Source of the DNA: Labyrinthula sp. Ha
Taxonomy: Eukaryota > Sar > Bigyra > Labyrinthulida > Labyrinthulaceae
Length of the DNA stretch: 64,000 nt
Reading direction: 5' to 3'
NCBI GenBank assembly: GCA_015227615.1
Contig: JAALGZ010000046.1
Span: forward strand, 1-64,000
Shown here: positions 1 through 12,172 of the stretch, one piece after another
How positions within the stretch are numbered: the first letter of the stretch is position 1
Layout: each line of letters opens with the position of its first letter
Notes under the pieces: generated by a model
Database searches by the model: none
What the model was told of the DNA's origin: nothing
Seen by the model: only the letters and a program-made list of their open reading frames with translations
Position numbers and translations under genes: made by a program

Positions 1-1589
1 AATCATTTGATAAAAATCAAAATCCCAGTTCTGTTATTGATAATAAGAATCAAAAAAGATTATCAAATAAATATCGAAATTTTTCATAAAATTCCTCCCC
101 TATGTAATGCTCTTGCTGCAAAATGTACACATAATTGTTCTCACATGGCAAGTGTATGTTCGTTTGAGAAAAAAGGTTGTACCAATCTAAAAGATTTCTT
201 TATTAGGCTAGGTCTAACTCCGTAAATATCACTGATTCAGATATACTATAGACTATAAATATTTACAGCACTGTGATAATTAAAATTCATACATCCTTCC
301 GATGGACTTAAAAAAGTACGATTTAAGAATATTTTCCTTCGGTCTCAAAATATCTGAGTACCAAGCTTCCAATGATCTCGGATAATGTGTCCTTTTATAC
401 ACATTGTTGTTCGCAAAATCTTCTTTGTTATCTAAAAAATTTCTACTATATGGTACACCAAACTACTACAGAAGCAAAACTGTGCAAAGAAATTTCATAT
501 CTACTAGAAATCTTAATCTGAAAATGACAACAATTAAACACTAGAAAGCTATGATATTTGCTTGTTAAAGTTTAATCTGGCAATCAAAATATTTTTTCTT
601 GAAAGTGCACAAAGATTGAGATGTAATTATGGATTTCAGATGAATTTTGTCCTCAAATCAGGGAACTGTCAGTTTGTTCCGAGTTTTAAATGGATCTGTT
701 TGTTGTTAGAAGTGTATTACTGTCACAGGTTTAGCTTGAATTTAATAAACACCATTTTTCGTTCGTATGTTGGTCCCCGGTACCATAGGAAAAACCGTTG
801 AGAATATTTTTTTAAATTGATTTTCATGCACAAATATCTGTAGATTTTTCTTGTAGTTCCGCTGCACTATATCACAGCTGTCACGGATGTAGCTAACTAT
901 TTGTTGTAGACATCTTATACTGTGAGATCTGTCTTGATTTTGGTATTATGCACTCACGTTCTGTTTGAATACCGCATATGAAGATTTCTCTGGAAACCTC
1001 AGCGAACTTGAAGATTTACGGAAGTTAAATATATGTTTTAGTGATTTCAATATAAGTAATATTATGAGCTGGACATAAATATTGCTTCAGAGCATGTTAT
1101 ATAAAGAGCGGGCACCTCAAGGACATGGATTAACTTAAATATAGAGAAGGTTTGAATCAAATAATTAACAAACCTGCCTTTATTACATCCTTTTTATGAC
1201 TAAGAGTAAACGTGTCATAAACAAAAAGATCCGAAAGAAACAAACTGTCACAAGAAAATTCGTTCGACTTACTCGACATTATTGAAAGAAAGAAGAAAGA
1301 AACAAATACTCAGTTCCTTTAGTAGACTGCATAGACCCAGTAGCACAATTCCTGATCCAACATCTCTCATACGCTCCCATAGTTTTTGAACCTAAAAGAA
1401 TGTTGCATAAACTCATCTATTCACTTCAAATCCCCTTTCGTTACATATTTTCATTGCCCAAAATCAATTCCTAATTTTTTCTTATTTGTCTGATTCAGTT
1501 ATCAAAAATTTCAATTGCAGTTCGCATCACTTCCTGTCCAAAAAAGCCATTCCAAGAATAAATCTCCTCAACAAAAAAACATAAACAAA
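1..1589. other. Intergenic, upstream of TPP2
   Basis: AT-rich DNA without a convincing gene; the short open frames here have no recognisable composition or motif. At 1453-1464 lies ATTGCCCAAAAT, the reverse complement of a 12-mer that recurs exactly at three other places in the window (30913-30924, 35696-35707, 48276-48287). It sits about 130 bases before the TPP2 start and may belong to its promoter. Confidence 0.6.
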
Positions 1590-4500
1590 ATGTCAGCTTC
1601 ACAAGAACCCAGTTTCCTGGAACATATGATTCCTAAATCACCTACCCAGAGTGATATATTCCTTACAGAAAATCCAAATTTTGATGGTATACTCTTTATT
1701 TTTAGTAATGTATAGGTAGACAGGTAAGAGTTGCTGTTCTTGACACAGGTGTTGATCCAGGTGCAGCAGGTTTATCAGTAAGTACAACTGGTAGTGCAAA
1801 AATTATTGATATAAGAGATTGTACAGGAGATGCTGATGTGGCACTATTAAAAATGGTCATTTCAACTTCATCCGGAGAACAGAGTGGTGAAAAAGAAGAG
1901 GATTTTATTTTCATTAACGGTCTTCGAGAGGATAGATTGAAGATTTCAAAGTCTGTAAGTGATGAAAATCCAACAAAGAAATGGTTTCTTGGAGAGAAGA
2001 ATATTTTTGCTGTATTTCCAAAACCTGTACGTAAAAGACTTGCTGCAAAACATGAAGAAAGAGCTAAAAAGTATCATGAACTTATTAAGAAGGAAGTTGA
2101 AAAGAAACTTGCTGTTCAACCAGAAGACGAAAAATTGAAAAAACAACTTGAACTTCTTAAAACAGAACCTAGATTTGACTCTGAAGGATTTGTTGTAACA
2201 GTGGTTCTGTATCAAGATATCAATGGTGTATTCAAAGTACTTCTAGATAAACAAGGGGATGGAGATTTGACACAATTCAAACCAATCTCAAGCTTCAAAA
2301 TATCCCAGCAATTTGATAAGTGGGATGAAGTTTCGCAATTAAACTATTGTGTGAATGTGGAAACAGAAGATCCAGCTGCTCTTCTTTCTGGAAACTTGTC
2401 TTCTTCTAAAGTAACTCTAATTTGTGACAACAGTTCTCACGGGACACACGTTGCTTCTATACTAGCAGGAAACCATCCTGAAAACCGTGATTTGAACGGC
2501 ATAGCTCCCGGAGCAGAAGTTGTCTCGCTTAGAATAGGTGATGGAAGATTAGGAACTATGGAAACAAACAAATCTATAGTAAAAGCTGTATCTTTGGCTG
2601 TTGAGTTAGGTTGCGATTTAGTTAATATGTCCTTTGGAGAAGCATCTACTGGAACAAGTGAAGGAATTGTTGTGGAAACTATTCAAGAAGCAGTCAGAAA
2701 ACACGGGTTAATATTCGTTACTTCAGCAGGAAATTCTGGACCTTCTTTATCAACAGTTGGTGCACCTGGATCCTCTCCTGGTGTGATTTCTGTAGGTGCT
2801 TATGTAGATAGGAATATGAAAGTTGCGCAGTATGGAAGTATTGTTGATGGAGAGGCAGAATCACTTTATGATTGGACTTCAAGAGGTCCTACTTATGATG
2901 GATCACTTGGAGTCTCTATCTGTTCCCCCGGTGGTGCAGTTGCTTCTGTTCCTCAATGGGTTTTGCATCAGAAAGATCAGAAAAATGGAACTTCAATGGC
3001 TTCACCAAACGCATGCGGATCAGTTGCTTTACTTTTGTCTGCATTGAAGCAGAAGAAAATTAGATATTCTCCAGTTTCTGTACAAAGAGCAATTGAAAAC
3101 TCTGCTCGAAAGATAGATGGAATGGAAAATTTTGGTATGGGAAAAGGTTTAATTCAAATTAAATCTGCTTTTGAAATGCTTATGAGTGAAAAGGAATATG
3201 TTTCAAAGGATGACGATATGTTTTTTCTTGATCTTCCTTTTGATTTTGTAGTTTCCTCAGCACAAAACATCCCTTCTCCAGGAACACATCTTAACAGAGG
3301 AATCTATTTACGTGATCCAGCCCAAGTTAAAACAACATCTACTCACAACTTATTTCTCAAACCTATATTTAATCACACTGAAGAATATTCTGAGTTTTCA
3401 AATTCTAAAGGTTATACTACGGATAAATTATCCAACCCTTCAAATTTTAAAAGGGGTGAATTTGTAATTACCCGGTGGCCTATTTCTTACAAGAATAAAT
3501 TACAGATGAAACTGATGGTTGAATGTAGTGAAAAATGGGTTAAAACAACAGAAGAAGTTTTGTACCACGGATCTGAAAGTATAAATATCTTAATTGATCC
3601 TAGAAACTTACCTGCTGGAGTTCATTTTACTTGGGTTAATATTTATGAAGCTAGAACAAAGTCTCTTGGACCTTTGTTTAAACTTCCTGTTACTATTGTA
3701 GTGCCTGAAAACTCAATCCAGGAAATAGATTTCGACAAGAGTAATATGAAATTTTACGGAGGTCTGGTGAAAAGAACTTTTTTGGCTATTCCTAAAGGAG
3801 CATCTTTTTTGGATTTGAGTATTAAATTATTATCCGATACGAAGGAGGAAGAAGGAGAAAAGGTTGTTGAGTTTGGAAATACTGCTCAAAAGAAGTTGTT
3901 TTATATTTGTGGCTTCCAAATGTCCTCAAAAGGAAGTTATAGAAATGATATGGCTGTAAAATACGGCTGGTTTGATAACACTCAAAGTTCTCGAGAACCT
4001 TTGAATTACGGATTTGAAGTCTCTTATCCTGGAATTATTGAAATTACCTTTTGCCAAAGTTGGAGGTATAGCCAAGAAGAAATTTCCTTTGATCTTTCTG
4101 CAAAGTTTCAAGGTATTGTTCCTTCTACACAAGAACTCGTTCTTTCTCCTTCTCCGAAACTTTTACTATTAAACAACTATTTGAGAATGTGTACGTTGAC
4201 TCCAACGGCTACTTATAAGGCTGTTGAGAGAAAAGTATTCCCACGGAATGTTGACGCTGAACCCCAATTAGTTTGGGATAATGATGTTCTCTCATATGAA
4301 TATTTGTCCCAGATGTCCCCTGGGGATAAGTCTCAAGAGGAAACTTCAAGGTCACCTGCTGTTGGACGACTTCAGAGTATTTATAGAACCCTAACACGAA
4401 TAAATAAGAAAGATACGAGCTCAGAAGGGATTAGTGAACTAAGAAGACAACCATATAGAGTTGTTCTAGAGTATGATATAGATATCCCCGAACCTCTAGC

Positions 4501-5749
4501 TATAAAGCTATCCCACCCAGTGCACAACTTTCTCTACGAAAGCCCTGTGTTTTGTCAAATGATCCTGGTTTACAATCAAGACAAGAAACTGATGTTTTCC
4601 AGTGATACATATTCAAGTTATAATAAAGTTGATGCTGGAAAGTATCTTGCTCGATTTTGCTTGTTTAGTGAGAACCCTTCAACGCTTTCTGCATTGAGAT
4701 CTCAACCATTGACCCTTTCCTTTAAAGTAGACCTACGTGCTGATGTGGCATTTTATGGTGGAAAATTAGACTTTATTAAGGATAAAAAGATGCGAAAGAG
4801 TTTTAAATTATCTAAAGATGAAAGTGTGTCTCTTTGTATCGTTGAAAACAACAATAAGAGTCCAAAGTGGGCAAAAGTTGGTGACGTTATGGTTGGTGAA
4901 ATGTATTATTTTGCAGAGCCTAATAAAGGAAAAGGATATAAAATAATGTATCATGTTGGACAAGATGATAGTAAGAAAAAACATACTAAGAAAATTTTTG
5001 ATGCTGCTTCTAAAGAGCTTTTTCCAGAAGAAAAGAAGAAAGTAGATTTAAATATTTTGAAAGAAGTTAGTGTTTTGAAGAAGAAACTTGATCAAGTTGA
5101 GTTAGAAGAAGTGAATAAATTAATTAAAAAGGTTGAAGAGGAAGAGAAGAAAAAAGAAAAAGATTTTGCATTAAAAGATATTCTTATTAGGCTTCAAGGA
5201 TTTAAGTTAGCACATGTCTGTCAAAAATATACAAAGAGTAAAAAGAAAGAAGATGGTTTTTTAGTTATAAAAATTTGTGAAGAAGTAGAAAAATATTTAA
5301 GCAAAGAAGTTTCAGAGAATCAAAATAAACAAGATAAAGATATTTCAAAATATACAGATAACTTGACCAAGAGTTTAGTTTCTATTTATTGTGTTAAAGG
5401 ATATGTTAGTTTAAAACTTCATCCCAAAGATGAAAAAACATTAAACTCAGCAGAAAAAGATTTAGAAAAAATAAAAACGTTGAATGTTAAAAAGGGAGTT
5501 TTGAAAACTCAAGTTGATCAACTTTTACTGGAAGTAAAATTTGTAAAAGAAGAATTTGAAGAATCTCTGGAATTAATTCAAACTTTAAAAAACAAAAAGA
5601 CTACCAAAAATCTTCTAATTCCGGTTGATGAAGTACAACTTTACAAAAAAGAAATATCTTGCTTGAAAAACCTTCATTTCTATCATTTAGCTGAAAATTT
5701 ACTTCGTCAAAGAAAACTTTCTTTTCCTTTAGATTACGATCTATTTTAA
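1590..5749 (+). CDS. TPP2: Tripeptidyl-peptidase II (subtilisin-type serine protease)
   Basis: Giant cytosolic exopeptidase of peptidase family S8 that trims tripeptides from the N-termini of proteasome products. Two exons, 1590-1686 and 1716-5749, give 1376 residues (animal TPP2 is about 1250). Catalytic Asp42 lies in VLDTGVD, His274 in SHGTHVAS, the oxyanion Asn372 in TSAGNSG and the nucleophile Ser459 in NGTSMASP. The roughly 230-residue insert between Asp and His is the hallmark of TPP2. The start at 1590 was chosen because the N-terminus then aligns with the family, with Asp42 close to the family's usual position. The last 350 residues are very Lys/Glu-rich and predicted helical, probably the C-terminal helical region with a lineage-specific extension. 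The 29-nt intron must be removed to supply the catalytic Asp. The stop overlaps the stop of the convergent carrier gene. Family assignment is certain; the exact N-terminus is likely. Confidence 0.95.
1687..1715 (+). other. 29-nt mini-intron in TPP2
   Basis: Begins GTATAC and ends TATAG; phase 1. Removing it joins ...NPNFDG to RQVRVAVLDTGVD, restoring the continuous subtilisin Asp motif. It contains an in-frame stop, so retention would truncate the protein at its N-terminus. Confidence 0.9.
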
Positions 5750-6612
5750 TCATTCAACCAACCTTTTAGTGTTTCGTATACTGTAAACTGAATAGCTGAA
5801 TTTGGAGCCATCCGAAGTAAATAGGGAGATAAACCTCTATAAAATCTTAAAACTCCTCCATCTTTATATAACTCCTTTACAACTTTAACCCATGTTCCCT
5901 TTTCTCCTTTTCTTTTTCCTATTCCTCTCATCTGCAAGTTCTTACGTACAGTATCATTCGGGTACATTACAAATCCCGCTATCCCGCCAGCAATAGCACC
6001 CGAGACCATTTTCTCGATAACTCCCGAGTTTTCTAAGCCAAAATGCCTACGAACAATTTGTCGAGAAATATCAAAAGACAAGAATTTGATTCCCTCATAC
6101 CCGACAGAACCGAGAAGTGTAGGTGCCATTCCTTTAAATAAAGACCGAGAGCCTTCAAGTTTTACGACATCTGATAGGACAATAATGAAGCTTCTTGCAT
6201 TTTTATTAGTTGAATGTGATGCTGAGATTCGGGTTCTGGCGAGATCCAACGGGTACGTTGCAACGGTTGCGGTCATTCCCGCAAAGGCTCCTGACCAAAA
6301 AGAAACAGAAATAGGACTCAAAGATAAAGGAGAAAGAAAAGACTTGTAAATATCATTAGTACTAAATAAAATACCTCTAGAAGGAAATGCTCGAATACAT
6401 GCAAGAAAATTTCCTCTCCAAAGTCCTTTGACGCCCTCGGATTTGAGAATTTGGTAAATATGGGAAGAGTAAGAAATATTTGGAGATAGTTGAGCTAATA
6501 TTCTAAGACGTTCAAGTGGAGCAATAACTGTTTTTGCAGTAATTCCGGCGAAGCCACCACATATGAGAAGTTTCGTATCTTGTGTAAGAGAAAGCTTTTG
6601 ATTTTGTGTCAT
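5746..6612 (-). CDS. Mitochondrial carrier family (SLC25) transporter
   Basis: Six-helix inner-membrane solute carrier of 288 residues, the normal length. Three tandem repeats of about 95 residues each carry the family signature after the odd helix: APLERLRIL (repeat 1), YPLDLARTRI (repeat 2) and YPNDTVRKNLQMRG (repeat 3). Each repeat also has the glycine-rich even-helix start (GGFAGITAKT, SGAFAGMTATV, SGAIAGGIAGF) and the short matrix helix motif (GLWRGN, SLFKGM, RFYRGL). The third-repeat signature and overall look resemble the ATP-Mg/Pi, CoA and Graves-disease carrier subgroup (SLC25A16/A24/A42), but the substrate cannot be fixed from sequence alone. No EF-hand extension is present. The stop codon overlaps the TPP2 stop on the other strand, so the two 3' ends must share or nearly share their untranslated regions. 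No intron is needed. Confidence 0.93.
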   Translation of the reverse strand: MTQNQKLSLTQDTKLLICGGFAGITAKTVIAPLERLRILAQLSPNISYSSHIYQILKSEGVKGLWRGNFLACIRAFPSRGILFSTNDIYKSFLSPLSLSPISVSFWSGAFAGMTATVATYPLDLARTRISASHSTNKNARSFIIVLSDVVKLEGSRSLFKGMAPTLLGSVGYEGIKFLSFDISRQIVRRHFGLENSGVIEKMVSGAIAGGIAGFVMYPNDTVRKNLQMRGIGKRKGEKGTWVKVVKELYKDGGVLRFYRGLSPYLLRMAPNSAIQFTVYETLKGWLND

Positions 6613-9600
6613 TTGATGGTATTTGATGTGGTTGCAGATTTTGTGTATTTTGGGGTGATTCTTATTATGTTTTCATTGTAATGTCTCGTTAGGGGAATAC
6701 AAGTGAGAAGATCGTCATAGTACGAAGAATATGGGGTCTCAGAAGAAGAAAGAATCCTATCTAAATGAAATTTTAAAATTTAATGTTTCTTTCAATCTAT
6801 ATTCTAATTAATACTACCAACCAAACCTTAACTCAAATGAGAACACTTTAATCCATCTGAGGAAAGTAAGCGATTGCACCTCAAAGAAAAAAGTTGGTAG
6901 CTCTCTCTCTGCATAAAAAAATCTTAAAATAAACTCAAATATTTAAAAAAAATGGTTCCACTCAATTTTTACATAATAATCTATGTTTGACGTGTTATAG
7001 AGCTGTCAGAGTCATTGCCAAGTTACTCTGGGTTTAATATAACTATTAAGTTGAGGTTTATTGGATTCTGATAGATTTAAGCATGGATATATTTAAAGCT
7101 ATTTAAGTAAAATATAATTTTGCATTTATTTTTCTTCCATATGCTAACTTTTGGGACTATTACTTTATTGCATCATTTCTATTTACACAAAAACCTAGAG
7201 CCCAAAATCTGGAACCACAATGAATGTAATTTCTTTTATAGATGCCTCTTAGAGGCCAAATTTTGCTTATTGAAGTATTTTTCGAGATGAATACAAATTT
7301 ATTTTTTAATTCTATAGACTTGGTACAAAAATCCTCTGCTCTTTGATAAAGAAAAAGTGCAAACATCCATTTGAAGCTTCTCTAATCCAATAAATGCTTC
7401 CGTAGCTGCTAAAAATAGATTTGAGTTACATATGACGTAGCTATTTATAAAAAATAAAAGTGTCGAGAGGAAGAAAATGAAATTAAATAAATTAAAAACC
7501 TGATTCCAAACATGTCAGTGCAAACTCCTTTTGCCAACAAGGTCTTTCGAACCAGTTTATAAATTCACCCTTAAATTATGGAGCAGAACTATTTTTGAGA
7601 ATACATTAAGTCTCTTATTATGGTATAATTAATTAGAATATTAACTATTGGAGATTTTTTGGACCGCTATGTTACCTTCAGTATGTTTGGCAAATATTTA
7701 TATCCATTTAGAAATATAAAAAAAATGATGATAACTGAAAACATGAAAGATGCAACACCAAATTCCTCTTTTTAGCACTTAGACAATTTAGGATTTTATC
7801 TTAATCGCCGCATATTAGGTCATAAGTAAGTATCGTTTTTGCTGTTAGAGACTAAAGGCTTAACACAAAGTTTTCGACTTACTGTTTGTTCCTTTCTTTT
7901 CTCTTGTGTAAACAAGAATAAAAGATGAAACGAGCATTGTGCACCAACCTGAGTGGATAGTTCCTATCCAACTATACCAATACCATAAACATACCACGTG
8001 TTATATACTAGCTGAAGCTGATACTGAGATGCAACATCAATACCTTTCGTTGTTGTCTTTGCTTTTAACTCTTGAAAAATCTGTTGAGCTTATTGGGCTA
8101 TTGCTAAATAACATTGATGAAATAAAGGAATATCATGCCCGTACTAATATATTACTGAAATACATTTAACATCAGTGGAGCATGTTGTTTCTCTATGCTA
8201 TTCGGCTAGATTTATATTTTAATACTATTTTCATTTATTCAGCTAAGGTATCTTTTCAGGCCGCATGTCCAAAGCCTGTGAATCCTAACATCCGTAATCC
8301 ACATTAATTATTTACCTTCAAAACACTTCATGAGAAGATAGTAACACACAATACTATATTTAACTGTTCTACATTTTAACTGTTTCTAATTACCGTGTCA
8401 ATTATTTCTATGTTTTTTTTTCAATTCGTGTTAAATTTATTATTACTGTTTCACGTTGTAGTGATTCCTGTAGAAGCTATGTCAGTAACATGCTGCGCCC
8501 TCGGTCCTATATTCTAACTCTCTCTTCCCATTCTATTTCTTATTTTCTAACAAAATAGATTTCTAAAATAGTTTAATCACATAGCACGGTAGTGTATTTA
8601 AGCTAATTATCCTGATTATACAGTAATGTTTCAGTTAATAAGCTTACGAAACTGTATTTCACATTGCATAGTCACAGCGCGAGAGGTACTGGTATATCGT
8701 GTGTTGTCTCTACCTTTGTGTAAGGATATTCTTTCACTATATTCAATCTCAGCTAGACTTCCTAATGCACTTCAATAACTGTTTACTTTATTGGTTTTCT
8801 TTATGGTCATTTCATTCTTGGCATTTGGAGACTTGTGTAACTAATACGAGCAAAATTCGTATTGAAAACACTTCAACTTCAAATAGTCAGTCACAAATAC
8901 CTCTTAAATTCCCTCCTCTCATTCCCAAGCTCAAACCTATAATTTTACTCTCACCCTATTGCAATACCAAATCTAATACAAACCTACCCTCTGTATTCGA
9001 GTGTGTGTTTCTTTCCAATGGAGATTTTGATATCTTAGTCTTTGTTCGTCTATCAACCCCTGTAAGACGTTATTTTCCCTTTTAAGTCTTCATGGATAGA
9101 TTATAAGTATAGTTGTATCTGCGTATAACGTGTACACTATTTCATTTTGCTTTGTTTAGAGGTACGGTTAAAGAATTAACAAAAAGCATTGTATGTCACT
9201 GCATAGAGGTTAATGCTTAATGATAAAAGTAATATGAGTTTACTAAATTTTACCATCAGTTTCCAAAGATATTGAGTACCAGTTAGATACTTTCTCCACA
9301 ATAATATATTTCTAAATGTCAGAACATTTATGGAGCAAGACACAAATACTTAAGAGCAACTTCACAAACCCCACTTCCCACAAAAACTGTAATCATTTTA
9401 CTTTTCTGAGAAATTACTCTTAGGTAGTCTTAGCATAGACTGGGGTCATTGTTATAGAATATACACAGATATTTTTTGGAGTTACAATTCTTTGCATTTT
9501 GAGATTATATATCTTGTCAAAAAATGAAATTACCGGGATTGACCCTTATTCTTTCTCCAGCTTTTATTTTAGCACAATCTTAGACGGATTACTTTCGAAT

Positions 9601-12172
9601 GGTTTATTAGTTGGAATATCAAGATTGTTCATGATATTTCACTTTATTGGTTCCAAGAGTTAGGTCAAGAAAGCTTTATATAAAACTCAATGTCTGGGAT
9701 TCTATTATTCTGATGATGCACAGAATAGATATCCACTGATATTATTATTAAAACTACGTCATTCCCGATTTTTTTGAATATTTTTTTGGTTGTTTGTATT
9801 TTTTACCAATTGATCATAATTGATTTGGATTAAAGAATGAAAAATATTATTTAAAGGAAAACGATTACGTGCTGATTTATTTGGTATTTTGGTCCTGGTA
9901 GATACAATTTAGAGAGGTACTTTCAATGACATTCACGTTTCTACTTGCAGGATTTCTTATTGTTAATACCGAGTTGGCCATTATCTAATGAGAACCAAAG
10001 CTGAAAGCGAAGAATATGAGTATTTTGACCAAAATTTTCCAACATGTTCATTTTTTCATATGGTGATGGAAGCTTTCATTTCAACATTAAAATATTGCTA
10101 AGTCGGTCAATAATAAATATACCTGTGTCAAAAAGAAAATTAAATACTAGTTTGACTCGAGTGAAATTTGTGAGAATTTATGTTTTTGAGATTTTTATTT
10201 TGTGAGCTCGAAAAATAGTATTCGACTAGTTAAGCAACTTTGAGTATATCTTTTTGAAACAATCAAGAAAGTAAGTTAATTGAATAGCCGAATTGTATAA
10301 AACCATCTTTAGCATTTTAGCAGTTGTTGGACTTATTCTACCCTCTTTTTAAATACTTGACAGAATAAAACTTTGGGGTGAATTTTGGGATCATTTTCCC
10401 ATCCTCGTTTTCTTATTCTAACTCTTGGCGATACCATTTTTTGGATGAATAATATCTAGTGTGGATAATTATTAGTCTACCAAAGCATGAACAAGTCAAG
10501 TCTCATATATACATGCATGAAACCTAAGAGAGACCTTCTAATTAAACTTATTCCCAGCGAAAATAACAAATGTTTATATATATATATATATAATCTCTTT
10601 TTTGAAATTAAAATATTATGTGTTCATCATGAAACTCACAGTTCCTTTTACTTTCATTGAAGCCTTACTGACATGTATTGAACTAGAAGGTTTCTCGTTT
10701 CTAAATAATGTCCTTGTTTAGTGGATTCATGAGATATTATTCTAGTAGGTTTTAGCATAGCAGCTAAAAACGGGATCCACTCCTTCTTCAAATAAAGCAT
10801 TGGATCTATGACACTCGCAATTCTTATACTTATCAATTTTTATTTATTCTCATTATCCTATTTTCCTAATATGTTTTAGAAACATATTAACAATTAAAAC
10901 TCACTTCACATAAACTACTAGTTGTCTGGTCTTCATCATAAGAAACTTTACAATAATCTTAGGTTCTTCAAGTTTCAGATTATATCTCGATATTTTCACA
11001 CTTATCCATTTTTTGTTTTTATCTGCGTAAAAAACACCAGATTGAGGTATCTTTAGAGACTTCAGCATTGTGTTCATTCCATGCCAACTGTCCTCCATGT
11101 CGTGCTTCTTAGCTTCAGATTTTGTTGCTCGACTTCAACTATAGAACGGGCTCTAGAAGACGATGGATTAAAACAGCCCAATTAGCATCTGAAAGAATTA
11201 AAATTTTAAAGAAGTATATTATTTCCATAGACTTAACAAGCTATTTTTGTAAGTTTCAAAGAAATTTCTTCTTTGATCATCAATATCTTACAGCGATGAG
11301 TACCTGTTGATAATTTTCTATTTGTTGAGAATGCAGCATAAACTTCTTTCCCCCTAAATATTCATTTATTAACCCATACTTGTTAATATTTCAATTTACT
11401 AAAAGAAATATTTATTCGATTATAATAATGCTGTTATTCAAGCCCAAATGTAAGAAACCATATAGATTACCGTGAGTAAGCATTAAAATTGCTACAAGAA
11501 ACTGCTAAATATAAACCATGATCATATTTTTTCTGCTGAAGTAACCAAACAATCTTTTTTTGATCCAATGGGATTGTCAAAATACTCAGAAACCATTAAT
11601 TTTGGTATTTCAAGTTGAAAATCCACTAATAGGACAGGAATCGTATCTACGCCGTCACATAAATAAAATAAATTCATTGTGAAGAAAAAATATACGAAAA
11701 CCATAAAATCCATGATGAAGAGCTGGAAATAAAAAATATTATTGTGGACCTGTGATATAATGCTAAGCTTGAAAACTCGTTTGCACGCCCTGATATAGAA
11801 ACATGTATCTACAATAAACTAATTAAAAACTTTTTATTATAAAGCAACAAAACTGTTTTACATTGAAATATCTTTTTCAGATATATAAATCTTTAAATGC
11901 ATCAAAGAAACTTTCGAGGATCATCTACCCATCAAGATAACTGTTGTTGAGATGGGCTCCTATTTTCTTTATGAAAGTACATGGATCTATGGCACTTTTT
12001 TGGAAAAACAAATTTATTTAAAGAATAAAATATAAACAATAAAAGGTAAGCTCTTAAATAAATATTGTTTCTTTTCCATTGCTGATAGGTTAAATAGGAG
12101 AAATTTGACAATATTGTAGAATATTATTAAATCACAGTATTGCATTACCACAAAAAATTAGATTAACACAAA
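6613..12172. other. Long AT-rich intergenic spacer
   Basis: About 5.6 kb between the carrier and GET4. I see no gene: open frames such as 8699-9085 and 11522-11713 have irregular composition and no motif. A (TA)n run lies at about 10,575-10,594. TGTCTCGT at 6682-6689, just upstream of the carrier, recurs upstream of the GABA transaminase gene. GCCCAAAAT at 7200-7208 resembles the promoter-like motif discussed in the findings. Confidence 0.55.

Noticed and set aside
49-225. Open frame near the window start
   Set aside because: Hydrophobic AT-driven composition followed by Cys-rich tail, no motif, no continuation through a GTAT...TAG intron.
8699-9085. 128-codon open frame
   Set aside because: Cys/His/Phe/Ser-heavy composition, no motif, isolated in AT-rich spacer and no mini-intron links it to other coding sequence.
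10570-10600. (TA)n run as a possible replication or centromere element
   Set aside because: Simple dinucleotide repeat of about 20 bases; common in AT-rich DNA.
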